Assembly: GCA_947441875.1 (NCBI GenBank)
Contig: CANEUR010000030.1
Location: forward strand, 1 to 9,145
DNA from: Rickettsiales bacterium
Lineage (GTDB): Bacteria; Pseudomonadota; Alphaproteobacteria; Rickettsiales; UBA1997
Length of the DNA stretch: 9,145 bases
Reading direction: 5' to 3'
Position numbers and translations under genes: made by a program
Part shown: piece by piece, positions 6,355 through 9,145 of the stretch
Numbering within the stretch: position 1 is the stretch's first letter
Layout of the letters: each line of letters opens with the position of its first letter
The notes under the pieces: model-generated
Told to the model about the DNA's origin: nothing
The model's database searches: none
The model's input: only the letters and a program-made list of their open reading frames with translations

Positions 6355-7474
6355 TTCTCATTCTAAATTTGCTATACGCTTTGGTTTATCAGCCATAAAA
6401 GCGGTAGGCTCAAATATCACTAATCACATTGTTGAAAAAAGAATTGTCGAGGGTAATTTTACCGATATTTACGATTTTGCCAAAAGAATCGATACAAAAT
6501 TTATTAACAAAAAATCAATAGAAGCCCTTGCAAAATCTGGCTCTTTTGATTGTTTACAAGTAAATCGTAAACAAATTGCCGAATCTTTTGATATTTTATC
6601 TGCTTATTCTACTAATAGCAAAGAAGAAGCAAAATCTAATCAACTCACTTTTTTTTCCCAACAAACTCATTTACCAGCACTAAAAAAATCGGCACAATAT
6701 AATGCAAGTCAAAAATTACAAGCCGAATTTGAAGCTTTTGGTTTTTTCTTAAACGAACATCCAATCGATAACTATTTACTCGATTTAAAAAAAAGAGGTG
6801 TAGTTTTTGCCAATAAACTAGATGATGAATCGCTACTTGATAACAGTTTGCTAAAAATGGCCGGCATCATCACTTCAAGCAAACATCGTTCTTCTGGCAA
6901 GGGTAGATTCGCTTATTTGTATGTTTCTGATCCTTTTTCAATTTACGAAATTATGTGCTACGATGAAAACCTAATTACCACTAAACGCGATCTACTTACC
7001 GATGGCTCAATGTTAGTTTTTGAATGTTTAGTCAGAAAAGACGGTGGTGGAACCAGAATTTTAGCGAAAAATATTTTTAGTCTTGATGATTTTTTACAAC
7101 AAGTAAAACCGCAATCACAAGAATTTTCCGATATTAAAGTTATCAAAAATAAAAAAGATTTTTCTAACAAGTCAACCAATAATTTTTTTAACAATTCTAG
7201 CCTAAAAACAACAACCCAAGAAAAAAATCTAGATCAACCATCAGAAAAAACAATTAAAGCCCTCGAAATAACTATCACTAACCAAAAATCTATTTTGCCT
7301 TTAAAAACTATTCTTGCCCAAAAAATAGCCATAAATCAACAAGAAGGTATTGCTATTTTTTTACTTGCTGATGGCAAAAAAATTTTGTTGCCACACAAAT
7401 ATCAATTAAATACAACCGACATTTTTCGTCTACAAAATATCCCTGCTGGCATTAATATTAAAAAAAATGCATAA
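6344..7474 (+). CDS. Stand-alone C-terminal segment of DNA polymerase III alpha subunit (DnaE)
   Basis: Full DnaE (about 1,150 residues) is the replicative polymerase: PHP, palm, thumb and fingers, then helix-hairpin-helix, clamp-binding, OB and tau-binding regions. These 376 residues match only the part after the polymerase domain. IRFGLSAIKAVGSN (11-24) and YDFAKRIDTKFINKKSIEAL (43-62) are the helix-hairpin-helix region. QLTFF (100-104) fits the internal beta-clamp motif. KLQAEFEAFGFFLNEHP (124-140) is the usual linker. An OB fold follows (about 170-246, with GRFAYLYVSD), then a variable linker and the C-terminal domain to a normal end. PHP and palm are absent, and an in-frame stop at 6332-6334 prevents upstream extension, so ATG 6344 inside uppP is the only plausible ATG start. 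The frame has no internal stops. It overlaps uppP by 11 bases, and its stop overlaps the hemD start. It may be a retained duplicate fragment, one half of a split dnaE, or an accessory clamp/DNA-binding protein. Confidence 0.88.
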   Translation: MSSDSHSKFAIRFGLSAIKAVGSNITNHIVEKRIVEGNFTDIYDFAKRIDTKFINKKSIEALAKSGSFDCLQVNRKQIAESFDILSAYSTNSKEEAKSNQLTFFSQQTHLPALKKSAQYNASQKLQAEFEAFGFFLNEHPIDNYLLDLKKRGVVFANKLDDESLLDNSLLKMAGIITSSKHRSSGKGRFAYLYVSDPFSIYEIMCYDENLITTKRDLLTDGSMLVFECLVRKDGGGTRILAKNIFSLDDFLQQVKPQSQEFSDIKVIKNKKDFSNKSTNNFFNNSSLKTTTQEKNLDQPSEKTIKALEITITNQKSILPLKTILAQKIAINQQEGIAIFLLADGKKILLPHKYQLNTTDIFRLQNIPAGINIKKNA

Positions 7475-8166
7475 TGACAAAAATTTTAATTACTAGCACA
7501 AATTTACCTGATTTATCGGCAATTTCATTAGATAGTTCGGCAGATTTAATTTTTTATGAAGAACTTTTAAAAATAACCACTCTCAACACTTTTATTATAC
7601 AAGATTTTTTATTTCACCAACAAAAAAATATTGATGGCATTATTATTTCGAGTCAAAATGCTCTTTGCGCTTTAAATAATCGCTTTTTAAATAAAGATAT
7701 CAAAATTTTTACCGTTGGCAAAAATACTGCTCAAAAAATTTGCAATCTTGGTTATAAAAATGTTTTTTTTCCTGCTAAATATAGAGCCGAAGAACTCTTG
7801 CAAATTATTTTAGCAAAACATAGTGTTTTAAAAAATAAACATTTAGTTTATTTACATGGCTCAGCAATAACCCTTGATTTTTCACAAATTTTACTTGCTA
7901 AAAATATTAAAGTAAGTAGTTTTTTAGCTTATCAAACAAGTTTTAGCGATAATTTTTCAGAAAGTTTACAACAATTTTTAACTCTAAACAACTTCGATAA
8001 AATTTTCATTTTTTCTAGCAATGCTTTACTTGCTTTTTTTCATAAAATGCAAAATAATAACCTGCAACATAGGCTAATTGCTAGCCATATTTATTGCATC
8101 AGTAATAAAGTTATGAGCCTAGCACAAAATTATGGTTTTAGAAATGTTAATACAATTTTAACTTGA
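7474..8166 (+). CDS. hemD: Uroporphyrinogen-III synthase
   Basis: HemD is a soluble cytoplasmic enzyme that cyclises hydroxymethylbilane to uroporphyrinogen III, inverting ring D, the branch-point step for heme. Sequence identity is low across the family, so the call rests on scattered signatures in the right order. These are IIISSQNAL (residues 56-64, the 'TSxNAV' position), FTVGKNTAQ (79-87, 'VGxxTA'), AEELL (105-109), YLHGS (126-130, the 'YLRG' strand), the AYQT tyrosine (153) and IFIFSSNALLAF (177-188), the second SSxNA loop. At 230 residues it is slightly short but spans both lobes of the fold. The ATG overlaps the preceding stop (TAATG), which implies translational coupling to the DnaE segment; no Shine-Dalgarno is seen. 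No other heme genes are adjacent. It is the last gene before the decayed insertion sequence, and no terminator hairpin follows it. Confidence 0.85.
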   Translation: MTKILITSTNLPDLSAISLDSSADLIFYEELLKITTLNTFIIQDFLFHQQKNIDGIIISSQNALCALNNRFLNKDIKIFTVGKNTAQKICNLGYKNVFFPAKYRAEELLQIILAKHSVLKNKHLVYLHGSAITLDFSQILLAKNIKVSSFLAYQTSFSDNFSESLQQFLTLNNFDKIFIFSSNALLAFFHKMQNNNLQHRLIASHIYCISNKVMSLAQNYGFRNVNTILT

Positions 8167-8263
8167 AAACACACTATTTAGGCAAGATATTGTATTATAA
8201 GAAAGGCTCTAGACAATTTTAGTTGATTTTAATATCTGCTAAAGCCATAATTTGTCTAAATGA

Positions 8264-8354
8264 CACTTGGGCAAAACACTTGGGCAAAACACTTGGGCAA
8301 AACACTTGGGCAAAACACTTGGGCAAAAAACTTGGGCAAAAAACTTGGGAAAAA
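8264..8354 (+). repeat. Tandem repeat, 7 copies of a 13-bp unit
   Basis: Seven units of CACTTGGGCAAAA lie head to tail over 91 bases. Copies 1-5 are identical, copy 6 has C to A at its first base, and copy 7 has that change plus another C to A. The array lies inside the insertion sequence, just before the transposase N-terminal coding region. Because 13 is not a multiple of 3, an open frame through it reads as a 13-residue repeat (WAKHLGKTLGQNT-like) every 39 bases. The identity of the left copies and drift at the right suggest recent expansion by slippage. Confidence 0.95.
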
Positions 8355-8357
8355 CAA

Positions 8358-9138
8358 GTATATAAAACATTCCCATATTTACTTACGAAGAAATTTAGAG
8401 AAATTTTGAGATATTTTTGTTGTGATGAAACTGCTAATAAAACATCGGTTTATACAAATATTAGCAGAAATACAATTAACAAAATTTACGATAAAGTTTA
8501 AACAAAAGATTTTTCTTGCCCACACAATTCTTTTATCTTAGGGCAAGAAGAAAAATCCAAAAAAAAAATCTTGTGGTGAATTTGAATTGGACGAATCTTA
8601 TTTTATTTATTTATTTATGTAAATGGTATAAGAGGTAAAAAAGGCAGAGGAGCCCCAAAAGTGATATAATTGAAAAACACCTGTTTTTGGACTATTAAAA
8701 CGAGATAGAAGAGTGTTTATGTAGAGGTAGTAAAAAACTGCACTAAAGAGCAATTAATGCCAATTAGTAAAATTAATTGGTGGGGTAAAATTTTAGAAGG
8801 GTCAATTATTAATACAGATGGCTGCCAAAGTATTAAGCTAGCTTATGATGTTTTAATATTAAATGGCTATACTCATCATAGAGTTTTAAATAAAATCTTT
8901 TGGCAAAAAATGAATTCGCTAAAATATTATCTATGGTAAAAATCATGTCAATGGCATAGAATCTTTTTGGAGTTATTCAAAGAGAAGATTGGAAAAATTT
9001 AATGGATTAACCGATGAAAAATTTATCTTGCCCAATAAGTTTATCTTGCATTTAAAAGAAAGTGAGTTTAGATTTAATAACAGAAAACAAAATTTATATA
9101 AAATTTTGTTGAAAATAATTAGAGAAAATCCTCTCTAA
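8358..9138 (+). pseudogene. IS1595/IS1016-type transposase, broken by multiple frameshifts
   Basis: A DDE transposase can be followed through successive frames. The N-terminal helix-turn-helix region (LTKKFREILRYF, then ISRNTINKIY) ends near 8499. The frame then shifts, with an internal TAG at 8539, to GEFELDESYF (first catalytic Asp at 8590-8592). After a TTTA-repeat slip comes GIRGKKGRGAPK (8625-8660). After a small insertion, PVFGLLKRDRRV (8680-8715) follows in another frame. Next is YVEVVKNCTKEQL, running into GKILEGSIINTDG (second Asp at 8817-8819) and NGYTHHRV. NEFA (8909-8920) is in a third frame. Finally GKNHVNGIESFWSYSKRR (8935-8988, conserved Glu at 8959-8961) runs to IIRENPL and stop 9136-9138. 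An in-frame 18-base insertion at 9031-9048 interrupts EKFIL/HLKESEF. At least six disruptions rule out a functional product. The family call rests on the order DESYF, RGKKGRG, TDG, HVNGIESFW. Confidence 0.9.
8508..8557. repeat. Small palindrome inside the transposase remnant
   Basis: GATTTTTCTTGCCC (8508-8521) is inverted at 8541-8557 apart from a three-base bulge, with a perfect 9-bp core TTCTTGCCC/GGGCAAGAA and a 19-base loop. It falls where the transposase reading frame is lost between the helix-turn-helix and DESYF regions, so it may be an inserted palindrome or a snapback-repair scar. Confidence 0.6.
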
Positions 9139-9145
9139 AATTGTC

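Larger units (their letters stand above)
8205..9145 (+). mobile_element. Decayed IS1595/IS1016-type insertion sequence (right end cut by window)
   Basis: The terminal sequence GACAATTTTAG (8212-8222) is exactly inverted at the right edge (CTAAAATTGTC, 9135-9145), with the transposase remnant between. The true left end is probably GGCTCT at 8205, since elements of this group commonly begin with GG. In that case the window stops about 7 bases short of the right end, and the target duplication cannot be checked. Size (about 950 bp), terminal repeats and transposase motifs agree with a small IS of the IS1595 family. Inside are the 13-bp tandem repeats, a small palindrome at 8508-8557 and a broken transposase, so the copy is very likely immobile. 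Confidence 0.8.

Noticed and set aside
6344..6400. Split-intein DnaE-C half as in cyanobacteria
   Set aside because: No intein C-terminal sequence (such as a terminal HN/SN junction followed by Cys) is present; DnaE similarity starts almost directly after the start codon.
6958..7194. 78-codon minus-strand frame inside the DnaE segment
   Set aside because: It is antisense to the OB-fold and linker coding region, with no start signal or recognisable motif.
8264..8354. CRISPR array
   Set aside because: The 13-bp units are contiguous with no spacers and there are no cas genes.
8223..8501. A real 92-residue protein with WAKHLGK-type repeats
   Set aside because: The first half is translated tandem repeat and IS end sequence; the second half is the transposase helix-turn-helix region, cut by a frameshift.

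Overview
The window is very AT-rich, uses A/T-ending codons and has almost no Shine-Dalgarno sequences. Gene content (CorA, a YejB-type permease, ComF, UppP, HemD, a DnaE segment, tRNA-Pro) is that of a Gram-negative bacterium. The compact, rearranged, AT-biased character, with a decayed insertion sequence and palindromic repeats, best fits a host-associated alphaproteobacterium of the Rickettsiales/Holosporales type. That placement is an inference from composition and gene style; no taxonomic marker gene is present.

Layout: (1) 2-1789, plus strand: the 3' part of a corA Mg2+/Co2+ channel gene abuts yejB, an inner-membrane permease of a peptide ABC transporter. (2) 1834-3738, minus strand: a likely operon reading from 3738 down to 1834, with a small membrane-anchored acidic protein, a signal-peptide outer-membrane barrel candidate resembling DUF481, and a ComF-type phosphoribosyltransferase. 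(3) 3945-5403: an accessory-looking islet holding a 369-residue orphan protein behind a near-consensus sigma70 promoter, a 13-bp stem hairpin just after its stop, a 158-bp MITE-like palindrome with perfect 34-bp inverted ends, and a tRNA-Pro(UGG) gene on the minus strand. (4) 5566-8166, plus strand: three overlapping genes, uppP (cell-wall lipid carrier recycling), a stand-alone C-terminal third of DnaE (DNA polymerase III alpha), and hemD (uroporphyrinogen-III synthase). (5) About 8205-9145: a decayed IS1595/IS1016-type insertion sequence whose transposase is broken by repeated frameshifts and stops. It carries seven tandem copies of a 13-bp unit, and the window ends inside its right terminal repeat.

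The most notable items are the free-standing DnaE C-terminal segment, which keeps a clamp-binding-like motif and sits in an overlapping operon between uppP and hemD; the orphan gene with its own promoter next to a MITE and a tRNA; the MITE itself; and the 13-bp minisatellite inside the IS remnant. I do not see a complete, clearly new multi-gene system.
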